In this document: positions 15,283 through 24,036 of the stretch, one piece after another
Layout: every line of letters starts with the position of its first letter
How positions within the stretch are numbered: position 1 is the first letter of the stretch
Origin: Burkholderiaceae bacterium
GTDB lineage: Bacteria > Pseudomonadota > Gammaproteobacteria > Burkholderiales > Burkholderiaceae_C
Assembly: GCA_016790175.1 (NCBI GenBank)
Contig: JAEUPI010000112.1
Location: forward strand, 1-35,913
Length of the DNA: 35,913 nt
Direction: 5' to 3'
Program-made: the position numbers and the translations under genes
Notes under the pieces: generated by a model
Told to the model about the DNA's origin: nothing
The model's database searches: none
Seen by the model: the letters and a program-made list of their open reading frames with translations, nothing else

Positions 15283-17216
15283 CACGCGGCCCTCCGCATC
15301 GCCGGGAACGTCTTCACGTCGACGATCTTCAGCGTGGCCGAGACCTTGCCGCTGCGGCCGTCCTCGAACTTCACGGCCGTCTCGATGAACTGCTCGGACT
15401 TGCCGCCGTACAGCGCATCGAGCAGCACCTGGTACTTGTCGCCGATGTAGCCGCGGCGCACCTTGCGCGTGCGGGTGAGCTCGCCGTCGTCGGCGTCGAG
15501 TTCCTTGTGCAGCACGAGGAAGCGGCTGACCTGCGAGCCGGCGAGCTTCTCGTCCTGGCCCAGGTCGGCGTTGACCTTCTCGACGCATTCGCGCACGAGC
15601 TCGTAGACCTCGGCCTTGGCGGCGAGGTCGGTGTAGCCGGCATAGGGCAGGTTGCGCTTCTCGGCCCAGTTGCCCACCGCTTCGAAATCGATGTTGATGA
15701 AGGCACAGACCTTGTCGCGTTTGTCGCCGAAGGCCACGGCCTCCTTGATATGCGGGAAGAACTTCAGCTTGTTCTCGATGTACTTGGGCGCGAACATGCT
15801 GCCGTCGGCAAGGCGGCCGACGTCTTTCGCGCGGTCGATGATCTTCAGGTGCCCGCCGGCATCCAGGAAGCCCGCGTCGCCGGTGTGGTACCAGCCGTCG
15901 GCGGTCAACACCTCGGCGGTGGCCGCCGGGTTTTTGTAGTACTCCTTCAGCAGGCCCGGGCTCTTGACCAGGATCTCGCCGGAATCCGCCACCTTGATCT
16001 GCACGCCCTCGATCGGCACACCCACGGTGTCTGCCTTGACCTCGTGGTCGGGCTGCAGACAGACGAACACTGCGGTCTCGGTGGAGCCGTAGAGCTGCTT
16101 CAGGTTGATGCCGATCGAGCGGTAGAAGGTGAACAGGTCCGGGCCGATCGCCTCGCCGGCCGTGTAGGCCACACGCACGCGCGAGAAGCCGAGCGTGTTG
16201 CGCAGCGGGCCGAACACGAACCCATCGCCGAGCCGGTATTTCACGCGGTCGATGAACGATACCGGCTTGCCGTCCATCAGCGCCGGCCCGACACGACGCG
16301 CGACGTCCATGCCGCGGCGGAACATCCACTTCTTCAGCGCACCGGCATCCTCCATGCGGATCGTCACGCTGGTCAGCAGGCCCTCGAAGATGCGCGGCGG
16401 CGCGAAGTAGTAGGTCGGACCGATCTCCTTCAGGTCGATCATCACCGTCGAGGCCGACTCCGGGCAGTTGACGATGTAGCCGCAGGCCAGCCACTGCGCA
16501 TACGAGAAGATGTTCTGCCCGATCCACGCCGGTGGCATGTAGGCGAGCACCTCTTCGGTCTCCGTCAGCTTGTCGAAGGCCTTCCCCGCGTTGGCGCGGT
16601 CGAGCAGCGTGAAGTGCGTGTGCACCACGCCCTTCGGGTTACCGGTGGTGCCCGAGGTGAAGAACATCGCCGCAACGTCGTCGGGCTTCGCCTTGGCCAC
16701 CTCGGCGTCGTAGAAACCGGCGTGCGACTGCTCGTAGGCGCGGCCGGCGGCGATCAGCGCGTCGAGCGAAGCGAGGCCCGGTTCGCTGTAGTTGCGCAGG
16801 CCGCGGCCGTCGTCGTACCAGACATTCGCCAATTGCGGGCACTGCTCGCGCAACTCGAGCAGCTTGTCGACCTGTTCCTGGTCTTCCACCACCGCGAAGC
16901 GCACGTCGGCGTTGTTGATCGGGTAGGCGAACTCGGTGGCCACCGCGTCCTGATACAGCGGCACCGGAATCGCGCCGAGCGACTGTGCGGCCAGCATCGA
17001 GGCATAGAGCCGGGGCCGGTTCTCGCCGATCACCACCACATGCTGGCCACGAGCGAGTCCGGCTTCGGCCATGCCGCAGGCGAGACTCCGCACCATCTGC
17101 GCCAGCTCGACCCAGCTGATCGTCTGCCAGATGCCGTATTCCTTCTCACGCAGTGCGGGCGCGCGTGGGCGTTGCGCCGCGTGCTCCAGCATCAGCCGAG
17201 GAAAGGTGGTCTGCAC
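15282..17216 (-). CDS. AMP-dependent acyl-CoA synthetase (long-chain fatty acid-CoA ligase family)
   Basis: A 644-residue adenylate-forming enzyme. It carries the phosphate loop FTSGTTGNPKG at 186-196, the LYGSTET motif in the middle, and the late motifs TGDAGFLDAGGHLKIIDRAKD with a C-terminal KV(R/S) region. It would convert a carboxylic acid to its CoA ester using ATP. The GTG start at 17216 has AAAGGAG 5 nt upstream. It is the first gene of the operon and overlaps livG by one base, so substrate uptake and CoA activation appear to be encoded together. The family is annotated for long-chain fatty acids, but with a HAAT-type importer the true substrate may be an aromatic or branched acid. It may be controlled by the divergent Crp/Fnr-type regulator. 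Confidence 0.92.
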   Translation of the reverse strand: MQTTFPRLMLEHAAQRPRAPALREKEYGIWQTISWVELAQMVRSLACGMAEAGLARGQHVVVIGENRPRLYASMLAAQSLGAIPVPLYQDAVATEFAYPINNADVRFAVVEDQEQVDKLLELREQCPQLANVWYDDGRGLRNYSEPGLASLDALIAAGRAYEQSHAGFYDAEVAKAKPDDVAAMFFTSGTTGNPKGVVHTHFTLLDRANAGKAFDKLTETEEVLAYMPPAWIGQNIFSYAQWLACGYIVNCPESASTVMIDLKEIGPTYYFAPPRIFEGLLTSVTIRMEDAGALKKWMFRRGMDVARRVGPALMDGKPVSFIDRVKYRLGDGFVFGPLRNTLGFSRVRVAYTAGEAIGPDLFTFYRSIGINLKQLYGSTETAVFVCLQPDHEVKADTVGVPIEGVQIKVADSGEILVKSPGLLKEYYKNPAATAEVLTADGWYHTGDAGFLDAGGHLKIIDRAKDVGRLADGSMFAPKYIENKLKFFPHIKEAVAFGDKRDKVCAFINIDFEAVGNWAEKRNLPYAGYTDLAAKAEVYELVRECVEKVNADLGQDEKLAGSQVSRFLVLHKELDADDGELTRTRKVRRGYIGDKYQVLLDALYGGKSEQFIETAVKFEDGRSGKVSATLKIVDVKTFPAMRRAA

Positions 17217-17280
17217 GGTTGCTCCTTTGTCGCGGACCCATGCGTAGGAGCGCGATTCTGTGTTCTGCTTTGACGCCGAG

Positions 17281-17298
17281 TTGTCGTTGCGACGACAA
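17281..17298. promoter_or_regulatory. Predicted Crp/Fnr-family operator dyad
   Basis: TTGTCGTTGCGACGACAA is a perfect inverted repeat with 7-bp arms. Read as TGTCG-N6-CGACA it has exactly the half-site spacing of CRP sites (TGTGA-N6-TCACA). It lies in the 218-bp divergent region, 65 bp upstream of the acyl-CoA synthetase start and 137 bp upstream of the Crp-like regulator gene, so it is the natural candidate site for that regulator. Binding itself is inferred. Confidence 0.6.
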
Positions 17299-17434
17299 TC
17301 CTAGGGTCGATCCGGGGTGGGCTTTCCCCAGGCGAGCGCGTCAGCAAGGCGTCATCCGGCAAGCGTTGAACCCATGAGCCCGGCTCGGCCGCCCGAAGGG
17401 GCTCGCACCGAAGTGCGGACCACGGAGGTTTCCA

Positions 17435-18163
17435 ATGAGTACCGTCGACACCGTACCTCGACAGCGTTCGGCACTTCTGCAGCGCGCGCGTGCGCCCACG
17501 CACGCCGAACTGCAGATGGTGCCCTGGCTGCCGCTTCTGCGCGACGACGAGCATGCACAGGCGGTGAAGACGTTGCAGGTGGCCGATGCCGAGGTCGGCG
17601 ATTTCGTGTGCAAGATCGGGCGGCCCGTGCGTTTCTGGTTCGGCGTGGTCGACGGGTTGCTGAAGATGAGCAACGATCCCGCCGCCGGCCCGGCGGTGAC
17701 GTTCACCGGCATTCCGCCCGGCGCCTGGTTCGGCGAGGGCACGTTGCTCAAGCGCGAAGCCTATCGCTACAACATCGAGGCCCTGCGCCGCAGTGTGGTG
17801 GCCGGACTGCCGATCGAGACCTTCGAATGGCTGCTCGATCGCAGCATTGCGTTCAACCGCTACGTGATGAACCAGCTCAACGAGCGACTGTCGCAATTCA
17901 TCGCCGCGCGCGAGACCGATCGGCTGGGTGACCCCGACACGCGTGTGGCGCGAAATCTCGCGGCGCTGTTCCATCCGGTGCTCTACCCCGGTGTCGGCGA
18001 ACTGCTGCGCATCACGCAGGAAGAGCTCGGCTACCTGGTGGGCCTGTCGCGGCAGCGTGTGAACGAGGCGCTGAAAAGCCTGCAAGCCGTGGCGCTGATC
18101 CGTGTGGAGTACGGCGGCGTTCGGGTGATCGATCTGGACGGCCTGCGGCGTTTTCGCATCTGA
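17435..18163 (+). CDS. Crp/Fnr-family transcriptional regulator
   Basis: A 242-residue regulator. An N-terminal cyclic-nucleotide-binding-like beta domain covers about residues 40-140, including GIPPGAWFGEG, followed by the dimer helix and a C-terminal winged helix near 190-235 whose recognition part reads RITQEELGYLVGLSRQRVNEAL. It has essentially no cysteines for an FNR-type Fe-S cluster, so it senses something other than oxygen through a cluster. GGAGG is 6 nt before the ATG. It diverges from the acyl-CoA synthetase/transporter operon across a region holding a perfect CRP-spaced dyad, so it probably controls that operon and itself. The effector is unknown; an acyl-CoA or cyclic nucleotide is possible. 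Confidence 0.9.
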   Translation: MSTVDTVPRQRSALLQRARAPTHAELQMVPWLPLLRDDEHAQAVKTLQVADAEVGDFVCKIGRPVRFWFGVVDGLLKMSNDPAAGPAVTFTGIPPGAWFGEGTLLKREAYRYNIEALRRSVVAGLPIETFEWLLDRSIAFNRYVMNQLNERLSQFIAARETDRLGDPDTRVARNLAALFHPVLYPGVGELLRITQEELGYLVGLSRQRVNEALKSLQAVALIRVEYGGVRVIDLDGLRRFRI

Positions 18164-18178
18164 ACCCGGCTCAGAGGC

Positions 18179-19150
18179 TCACGGGTCGAGTGCGCGCCCG
18201 GCGCCGAGCAGCGCCGGTGAGGCATTCGCGTCGATCACAAGGACCGGGATCGCCGCCAGATACGACGCGAAGCGCCCCTTGGCTTCGAAGCGCTGGCGAA
18301 ACGCCGAGCGACGGAAATCCTCGCCCAGCCGCGGCACGATGCCGCCGCCGATGTAGACGCCGCCCAGCGCGCCGAGTGTCAGTGCCAGGTCGCCGGTCAC
18401 GCTGCCGAGAAAGGCGCAGAAGTGGTCGAGCGCGGCCCGGCATGCGGCATCGCCGGAGCGAGCGCCCTGCGTGATCTGCGGTGCCGACCATTCCACGTCG
18501 GGTGGGCGACCCTGGTCGAGTGTGACCACCGCGGAGTGCAGATTCGTGAGTCCCGGACCGCTGAGCGCTCGTTCAGCCGACACATGGCCGTACCGCCGTC
18601 GAAGCACAGCGAGCAGCGCGTCCTCGCGCTCGTCGTGCGCGGCGAGCGTGACGTGGCCGCCCTCGCCCTGCAGCGGCGCCCAGGTGGTCCGGCCGTCGGT
18701 GCTGCTGACCGGTACCAGCCCCGACACGCCGAGCCCGGTACCCGGACCGATGAGCGCGATCGTGCAGCCGGGCCTCGGTGCGCCGCCGCCGACCGGTACC
18801 AGCATGTCCGGGCGCAACAGCGGCAACGCCAGCGCCAGCGCGGTGAAGTCATTGATCACGCGCAGGTGCTCGAAGCCGAAGCGCTGCTGCAACGCCCGGA
18901 TCGAGAACCGCCACGGATGGTTCGTCATCGACACCTCGTCGCCCGTGATGGCCGTGGCGATCGCGATCGCGCATTGGGCCGGCGTCTGGCGATCGGTGCT
19001 GCGCAAATAGGAATCGATCGCCGCCTCGATGCCGTCATGGGCGGCGGTCGGTTGCACCTGCACGTCCTGGAGCGGCGTTTGTGGGCCGGCCTGCCATGCG
19101 AAGCGCGCATGGGTGCCGCCGATGTCGGCCAGCAAACGATCGGTGGTCAT
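18179..19150 (-). CDS. glk: Glucokinase (ROK-independent Glk family)
   Basis: A 323-residue ATP-dependent glucokinase of the bacterial Glk family. The phosphate-1 motif LLADIGGTHARF is at 6-17. INDFTALALALP contains the catalytic aspartate, GPGTGLGVSG forms a nucleotide-binding turn, QGEGGH matches the glucose-binding motif, and GGVYIGGGIVPRL is near the C-terminus. It phosphorylates glucose to glucose-6-phosphate in the cytosol. The ATG at 19150 matches the conserved start; the longer frame upstream is not similar to the family. It follows the 5'-nucleotidase gene after 53 bp on the same strand and converges with the Crp-like regulator 15 bp away. No sugar transporter or other glycolytic gene is adjacent. 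Confidence 0.92.
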   Translation of the reverse strand: MTTDRLLADIGGTHARFAWQAGPQTPLQDVQVQPTAAHDGIEAAIDSYLRSTDRQTPAQCAIAIATAITGDEVSMTNHPWRFSIRALQQRFGFEHLRVINDFTALALALPLLRPDMLVPVGGGAPRPGCTIALIGPGTGLGVSGLVPVSSTDGRTTWAPLQGEGGHVTLAAHDEREDALLAVLRRRYGHVSAERALSGPGLTNLHSAVVTLDQGRPPDVEWSAPQITQGARSGDAACRAALDHFCAFLGSVTGDLALTLGALGGVYIGGGIVPRLGEDFRRSAFRQRFEAKGRFASYLAAIPVLVIDANASPALLGAGRALDP

Positions 19151-19203
19151 GGCGGGCAATGACTTCGGAGGCCCGATCGTTGGTTCCGCGCCCGCGACGT
19201 CGC

Positions 19204-20106
19204 TCAGGCGCTCGCGACGCCTGCCGCCACGTGGCCGGCGGGCACATGCTCGGCCGCCGAATCGACGTGGCGCGTCTGATCGTCGAAGAAGAAGTCGGGC
19301 TCGAACTCGCGCAGGAACTCGCCCTTGGGCAGACCGCCGAGGAACATGGCCTCGTCGATCTCGATGTGCCAATCCATCAGCGTGCGGATCGCACGTTCAT
19401 GCGCCGGCGCGCTGCGCGCGGTGACGAGCGCAGTGCGGATGCGCATGTCGCGCGCCGGTGTGCGCTGCAGCCGGTGCAGCGCCTCCAGCAGCGGCTTGAA
19501 CGGCCCGGGCGCCAGTGGTGTCTGGCTGCGTTCGCTCTCGTGGATCTGGAATGCGTCCAGGCCGTCGCGCTGGAACACGCGCTCGGCCTCGTCCGAGAAC
19601 AGCACCGCATCGCCGTCAAAGGCGATGCGCACTTCGTTCGGGTGGGCGTCGGAGGCACGCGCGCTGTGCGGATAGACGCGTGCCGCCGGCACGCCGGCCT
19701 CGAGCGCCGAGCGTACGTCGGCCTCGTTGGTCGAGAGAAACAGGTGCGCCGCCAGTGGCTTCAGGTACCGCCATGGGCTCTGGCCGCGCGTGAACACGCC
19801 GCGCTGGATCGGCAGCCCGTAGTGCCGAGCGGAGCGGAACACGCGCATGCCCGAGACCGGGTCGTTGCGCGAGAGGATGACAACCTCCACTCGCGGGGCT
19901 TGCGAGTTGAACGCCAGCAGTTTGTTGACCAGCGAGAACGCCACACCGGCACGCGCCGGCTTGTCCAGGCGCTGCAGCTGCAGCTGCATGTAGGCGCGAT
20001 CGTCGCTGGCTTCGAACACGCGGTTCTCTTCTTCGAAGTCGAACAGCGCGCGCGACGAGATCGCAACGACGAGCTGGCCGGCCAGCGTGGCACCCATGCC
20101 CGCCAT
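19204..20106 (-). CDS. Cytosolic 5'-nucleotidase I-like protein (PF06189)
   Basis: A 300-residue protein resembling the cytosolic 5'-nucleotidase IA family, HAD-fold enzymes that dephosphorylate nucleoside monophosphates such as AMP. The family motif FDGDAVLFSDE, which holds the catalytic aspartates, is at about 163-173, and DFFFDDQTRHVDSA near the C-terminus resembles the metal-binding motif. Strand-rich N-terminal segments such as VVEVVILSRNDP (72-83 region) also fit. There is no signal peptide, so it acts in the cytosol. It sits between the AAA ATPase (30-bp gap) and glucokinase, probably in one transcription unit. Whether nucleotide salvage is linked to the neighbours is unknown. Confidence 0.85.
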   Translation of the reverse strand: MAGMGATLAGQLVVAISSRALFDFEEENRVFEASDDRAYMQLQLQRLDKPARAGVAFSLVNKLLAFNSQAPRVEVVILSRNDPVSGMRVFRSARHYGLPIQRGVFTRGQSPWRYLKPLAAHLFLSTNEADVRSALEAGVPAARVYPHSARASDAHPNEVRIAFDGDAVLFSDEAERVFQRDGLDAFQIHESERSQTPLAPGPFKPLLEALHRLQRTPARDMRIRTALVTARSAPAHERAIRTLMDWHIEIDEAMFLGGLPKGEFLREFEPDFFFDDQTRHVDSAAEHVPAGHVAAGVASA

Positions 20107-20136
20107 GATACGGGCCGGTTCCGCTGCAGTTGGCGG

Positions 20137-21135
20137 CTACTGCACGAAGCCCATCGGGCGGCGGCGGCCGCTGCCATCGGGCAGGTCGCGCAACTCGATC
20201 GCGTGGCGGCCGTCGAGCTTGGCGTTGCCGAAGGCCGTCATCCATGCGCGCCGCATCTCGCGCGGCGCGAGTTCGGCGAGCTTGTCCAGCACCGGCAGCG
20301 GCGGCTCGGGGTCGAAGCGCTGGCCCCAATCATGCGCGTCGCGGATGCTCCGGTACATGCGGCGCGCGATGCCGCGCGCGGCCTCGGCATCGGGCGCCTG
20401 GACTTCGTAGACGTTCATCCGGTTGAGGATCGGCTCGGGGATCGAACGCTCGTCGTTTGCGGTGGCAACCCAGATCACCTGGCTGGCGTCGATGGCGACT
20501 TCGGCGAACTCGTCGGTGAAGGCGTGCGCGGTGTCGACCTCGAGCAGGCTGTAGAGCGCGCCGAGCGGATCGTAGGCGTGCTCGCCGGTGGTCTTGTCGA
20601 TCTCGTCGATCACCATCACCGGGTTGGCGTACTGGCCGTCGACCAGTGTCTCGAACACCTTGCCCGGGCGTGCCCCCTTCCATTGCGACGATGCGCCGCT
20701 GAGCACCCAGCCGGCGGTCAGCGAGCTCATCGACACGAAGCCCATGCCGGTGCCGAGCAGGCCCGCCAGCTGGCGCGCGAAATGCGTCTTGCCCACGCCG
20801 GGCGGACCCAGCAGCAGCGTCGGCGTGATCTCGAGCGCATCGCGGCTGTCTTCACACAACGCGAGCTGGCGTTTCACACCGTCGAGCACGTCGGCGAAGT
20901 TGGGCATTTCGTCGTAGAGGTGCTCCATCGCCGGCAGCCCGGCCGGCTTGACCTGGAAGCGCTCGGGGCCTTTCTCGAGCATGCGCTCGTAGGTGGCGCG
21001 CAGGCTCTCGTGTTCCTTCGGCGGCAGCTTCTGCAAGCGGCGCTCCACGTCGTCGCAGCGGTACACCGGTCGCATCTTCGCGATCGGAATCGCGCCCCGC
21101 TTGGGCACAGGCACCAGCTCGTGGGTTCTGGTCAT
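20137..21135 (-). CDS. Stand-alone Lon-like AAA ATPase
   Basis: A 332-residue AAA ATPase. Walker A GPPGVGKTH is at 110-118, Walker B VMVIDEID at 173-180, a sensor-1-like VIWVATANDE near 220-229, and an arginine finger in PILNRMNVYEV. The segment DPLGALYSLLEVD and the ATPase course are closest to the ATPase module of Lon, but no Lon N-terminal domain or Ser/Lys protease domain follows; the protein ends after the small AAA lid with a basic tail. It may remodel or regulate a partner rather than degrade proteins itself. GGAGG is 6 nt before the ATG. It is the first gene of a probable unit with the 5'-nucleotidase and glucokinase. The biological target is unknown. Confidence 0.85.
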   Translation of the reverse strand: MTRTHELVPVPKRGAIPIAKMRPVYRCDDVERRLQKLPPKEHESLRATYERMLEKGPERFQVKPAGLPAMEHLYDEMPNFADVLDGVKRQLALCEDSRDALEITPTLLLGPPGVGKTHFARQLAGLLGTGMGFVSMSSLTAGWVLSGASSQWKGARPGKVFETLVDGQYANPVMVIDEIDKTTGEHAYDPLGALYSLLEVDTAHAFTDEFAEVAIDASQVIWVATANDERSIPEPILNRMNVYEVQAPDAEAARGIARRMYRSIRDAHDWGQRFDPEPPLPVLDKLAELAPREMRRAWMTAFGNAKLDGRHAIELRDLPDGSGRRRPMGFVQ

Positions 21136-21177
21136 TTCAGACCTCCAGGTAACGACGGTCCCAGGGACATTGAAGCA

Positions 21178-21195
21178 AACACCGCGCCCGGTGTT
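21178..21195. repeat. Palindrome in the AAA ATPase leader
   Basis: AACACCG and CGGTGTT are exact 7-bp arms around CGCC, 43 nt upstream of the AAA ATPase start codon. It may be an operator or a leader hairpin. A second inverted repeat, AATCCCC/GGGGATT at 21250-21256/21283-21289, lies farther upstream. Confidence 0.45.
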
Positions 21196-21301
21196 CGATC
21201 AAATTCTGGTGGACTTGTCACGCATTTGTGCACCACCTGGGTTGCGGGAAATCCCCGATCGGTTCGCGCATGCACCCGTACGGGGGATTCGCGCCGAGCG
21301 C

Positions 21302-21326
21302 TCATGCCGTCGGGCGTGAAATCGCC
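21302..21326 (-). repeat. 25-bp exact repeat, copy 1 (upstream of the AAA ATPase)
   Basis: On the minus strand these 25 bases are identical to 35601-35625 on the plus strand, and the match continues with CGG two bases before it. The core GGCG-ATTTCA-CGCC can form a short hairpin. It lies between gspF and the AAA ATPase gene, about 166 bp upstream of the latter's start and in its transcription direction. It is a shared control site or a dispersed repeat; the sequence alone cannot tell. Confidence 0.7.
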
Positions 21327-21362
21327 AGCCGCGCAACGCCTTCCGGCGTCGCACGCGCCGGC

Positions 21363-22577
21363 TCAGCGGACCCAGGTGTTGAGCTGGATGATCGGCAGCA
21401 GCACGGCCAGCACGATCAGCATCACCACGCCGCCCATCGCGACGATCAGCAGCGGCTCCAGCAGCGTGGCCAGCGCCATCGCCCGTCGCTGCACCTCGCC
21501 AGAGAGCTGCGCCGCGGCGCGGGCGAGCATCTTCGGCAGTTCGCCGGTCTGCTCGCCGAGCCGTGCGAACATGGCCAGCAGCCCCGGAAAACGCTTGCGC
21601 CCGGCCAACGCCGATGCCAGCGGCGCACCTTCGCGCACCTGCACCAGCGCGTCCATCGCGTCGGCACGCAGCGCACGGTTGCCCAGCGTTTCAGCGGCGG
21701 CCTGCAGCGCCTTCAGGATCGGCACGCCGGCATTGGCCAGCATGGCCAGGGTGCCGGCGAAACGCGCGGCGTTGTAGCCGCGCGCGAGCCGGCCCACGAC
21801 CGGCAGACTCAGCCACATGGCGTCGAAGCGCTGGCGGAAGGCCTCGTTGCGCAACGAGAAGGCCAGGCTCACGCCGCCGGCCGCGACGCCGAGCGCGACG
21901 ACCCAACCCCAGCTGCGCACGAAGGCGCTGATTGCGAGCATCGCGGTGGTGAGTGCAGGTAGCGCGCGCTTGCTGTTGGCGAACACGCCGGCCACCTGCG
22001 GCACCACGTAGGTCACGAGGAAGATCACGATCACCAGCGCGATCACCGACACGATGGCCGGATACAGCGCGGCGCCGAGCAGCTTGGCTTTGAGCGCCTG
22101 GCGTTCCTCGAGATCGTCGGCCAACCGTTCCAGCACGGTGCCGAGCGCGCCGCTCTGCTCGCCGGCCGCCACCACCGCTCGATAGACATCGTCGAATTCC
22201 CGCGGCGCGCTGGCCAGCGCCCGGGCAAACGAGGTGCCCGCGTTGACCTCGGCACGCAGGTGCGCGACGAGATCACGCTGGCGCGGATCCTCGGCCTCGT
22301 CGGACAGTGCGGTCAGCGAACGCTCGAGCGGCAGCCCGGCGGCCACCAGCCCGGCGAGCTGGCGCGTCCACACCGCCAACGTGGTCGTGCTGAAGACCCG
22401 TCGCGTGAAGCGGGCCTTGCCGCCGCCCTCCAGCGCAGCCGCGATCGGCTCGACACCGATCGGCACCAGGCCCTGCGCGCGCAACTGCGTGCGCACGGTC
22501 TTCGGGTTGTCGCCCTCGAGCAGACCGGTGCGGGCCTTGCCCTGGGCGTCGAGCGCCTCGAAACGATATGCCGGCAT
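21363..22577 (-). CDS. gspF: Type II secretion inner-membrane platform protein GspF
   Basis: A 404-residue polytopic inner-membrane protein of the GspF/PilC family. It starts MPAYRFEALDAQGKARTGLLEGDN, the usual GspF N-terminus, and has two homologous cytoplasmic helical domains. Three membrane segments are visible: AIVSVIALVIVIFLVTYVVP, SWGWVVALGVAAGGVSLAF and LLIVAMGGVVMLIVLAVLLP near the C-terminus. It couples the GspE ATPase to pseudopilus assembly. It lies 27 bp after gspE and is the last gene of the minus-strand gsp cluster. Its length is standard. Confidence 0.95.
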   Translation of the reverse strand: MPAYRFEALDAQGKARTGLLEGDNPKTVRTQLRAQGLVPIGVEPIAAALEGGGKARFTRRVFSTTTLAVWTRQLAGLVAAGLPLERSLTALSDEAEDPRQRDLVAHLRAEVNAGTSFARALASAPREFDDVYRAVVAAGEQSGALGTVLERLADDLEERQALKAKLLGAALYPAIVSVIALVIVIFLVTYVVPQVAGVFANSKRALPALTTAMLAISAFVRSWGWVVALGVAAGGVSLAFSLRNEAFRQRFDAMWLSLPVVGRLARGYNAARFAGTLAMLANAGVPILKALQAAAETLGNRALRADAMDALVQVREGAPLASALAGRKRFPGLLAMFARLGEQTGELPKMLARAAAQLSGEVQRRAMALATLLEPLLIVAMGGVVMLIVLAVLLPIIQLNTWVR

Positions 22578-22604
22578 GTCAGCTCTGGGCTCGTGGGCGC
22601 CAGG

Positions 22605-24026
22605 TCATTCGCGCGTCACGCGGAGCACCTCTTCCGGCGACGTCAGGCCCTCATCGACGAGGCGCTGACCGTCCTCGCGCATCGGCTTCAGCCCGTTCGC
22701 CTCGGCGGCCACGAACAGCTGGCTTTCGGCGGCGCGGTTGTGGATCAGCGCGCGCAACGGGTCGTGCACTTCCATCAGCTCGTAGACACCGGTGCGCCCC
22801 TTGTAGCCGGTCTGGCCGCATTCGACGCATCCCACCGGATGCCAGCGTCCGCTGCCGTCGCGTCGCTTGCAGTGCGGGCAGAGCTTGCGCACGAGGCGCT
22901 GCGCCAGCACGCCGAGCAACGAGCTGCTGAGCAGATAGGGCTCGACGCCCATGTCGATCAGGCGCGTCACGCTGGACGGCGCGTCATTGGTGTGCAGCGT
23001 GGCCAGCACCAGGTGCCCGGTCAGCGAGGCCTGGATCGCGATCTGCGCGGTCTCGTAGTCACGGATCTCGCCGATCATGATCACGTCGGGGTCCTGGCGC
23101 AGGATCGCGCGCAGGGCCTTGGCGAAGGTGAGTTCGATGCGCGGGTTCACCTGCGTCTGGCCGATACCCGGCAGCTCGTATTCCACCGGATCCTCGACGG
23201 TGAGGATGTTCGTCGTCGAGGTGGGCAGCCGCGCCAGCGAGGCATATAGCGTCGTCGTCTTGCCCGAGCCGGTGGGGCCGGTGACCAGCACGATGCCATG
23301 CGGCTGCTCGATCAGGCGCGAGAAGCGGCCGAGCAGGTTGCCGCTCATGCCCAGGCCCTCGAGCGAGAAGCGGGCTTCGGTCTTGTCGAGCAGGCGCAGC
23401 ACCGCACGTTCGCCATGGGCCGAGGGCAGGGTGGAGACGCGAACGTCGACCGCGCGGCCGCCGATGCGCAGGCTGATGCGGCCGTCCTGCGGCAGCCGCT
23501 TCTCGGCGATGTCGAGCTCGGCCATGATCTTCAGGCGGCTGATCAGCGCCGCGTGTAGCGCCTTGTTGGGCTGCACCACCTCGCGCAGTGTGCCGTCGAC
23601 GCGGAAGCGCACCGCCGAGCTGCGTTCGTAGGGCTCGATGTGGATGTCGCTGGCACCGTCTTTCGCGGCCTGCGTCAGCAGCGCATTGAGCATGCGGATG
23701 ATCGGCGCGTCGTCGGCCGCCTCGAGCAGGTCTTCCACGGCCGGCAGATCCTGCATCAGGCGCGACAGGTCGACCGCGCTTTCCACCTCGCCGACCACCG
23801 CGGCCGCACTCGACTCGCCGCCGGCATAGGCGGCGGCGATGCGCTGCGCCAGCGTGGTCGAGGCCTCGCGCTCGAAGCTGGTCACGTCGTACAGGCGCAC
23901 GACTTCCGACATCGCACTCGTGTTGCTGCCCTCGGCGGCCCACAGCACCCGCTGCGCACCGTCGTCCTCCAGCAGGAGCGAGTGCGCCTTCGCGAAGGCG
24001 TAAGGCAGGGGATGCCGAGCCGCCAT
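22605..24026 (-). CDS. gspE: Type II secretion ATPase GspE
   Basis: A 473-residue hexameric secretion ATPase that powers pseudopilus growth from the cytoplasmic face. Walker [10 protein letters not shown] is at about 250-258, the Asp box with TVEDPVEYE at about 266-274, Walker [12 protein letters not shown] near 315-325, and the His box with [10 protein letters not shown] near 341-350. The zinc-binding tetracysteine motif characteristic of GspE is present as CPHC at 383-386 and CVEC at 400-403. It starts 10 nt after gspD. The N-terminal GspL-binding region is short compared with the roughly 500-residue enteric proteins. Confidence 0.95.
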   Translation of the reverse strand: MAARHPLPYAFAKAHSLLLEDDGAQRVLWAAEGSNTSAMSEVVRLYDVTSFEREASTTLAQRIAAAYAGGESSAAAVVGEVESAVDLSRLMQDLPAVEDLLEAADDAPIIRMLNALLTQAAKDGASDIHIEPYERSSAVRFRVDGTLREVVQPNKALHAALISRLKIMAELDIAEKRLPQDGRISLRIGGRAVDVRVSTLPSAHGERAVLRLLDKTEARFSLEGLGMSGNLLGRFSRLIEQPHGIVLVTGPTGSGKTTTLYASLARLPTSTTNILTVEDPVEYELPGIGQTQVNPRIELTFAKALRAILRQDPDVIMIGEIRDYETAQIAIQASLTGHLVLATLHTNDAPSSVTRLIDMGVEPYLLSSSLLGVLAQRLVRKLCPHCKRRDGSGRWHPVGCVECGQTGYKGRTGVYELMEVHDPLRALIHNRAAESQLFVAAEANGLKPMREDGQRLVDEGLTSPEEVLRVTRE

Positions 24027-24036
24027 CGGCGTGCGC

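Noticed and set aside
14446-16527. A 693-codon frame suggesting a longer LivG fusion
   Set aside because: Only the part from 15282 downward matches LivG; the upstream part is the acyl-CoA synthetase gene in another frame.
18179-19372. An N-terminally extended glucokinase of 397 residues
   Set aside because: The extra 74 residues are Arg-rich, overlap the nucleotidase gene and are unlike the family; MTTDRLLADIGGTHARF from 19150 is the conserved start.
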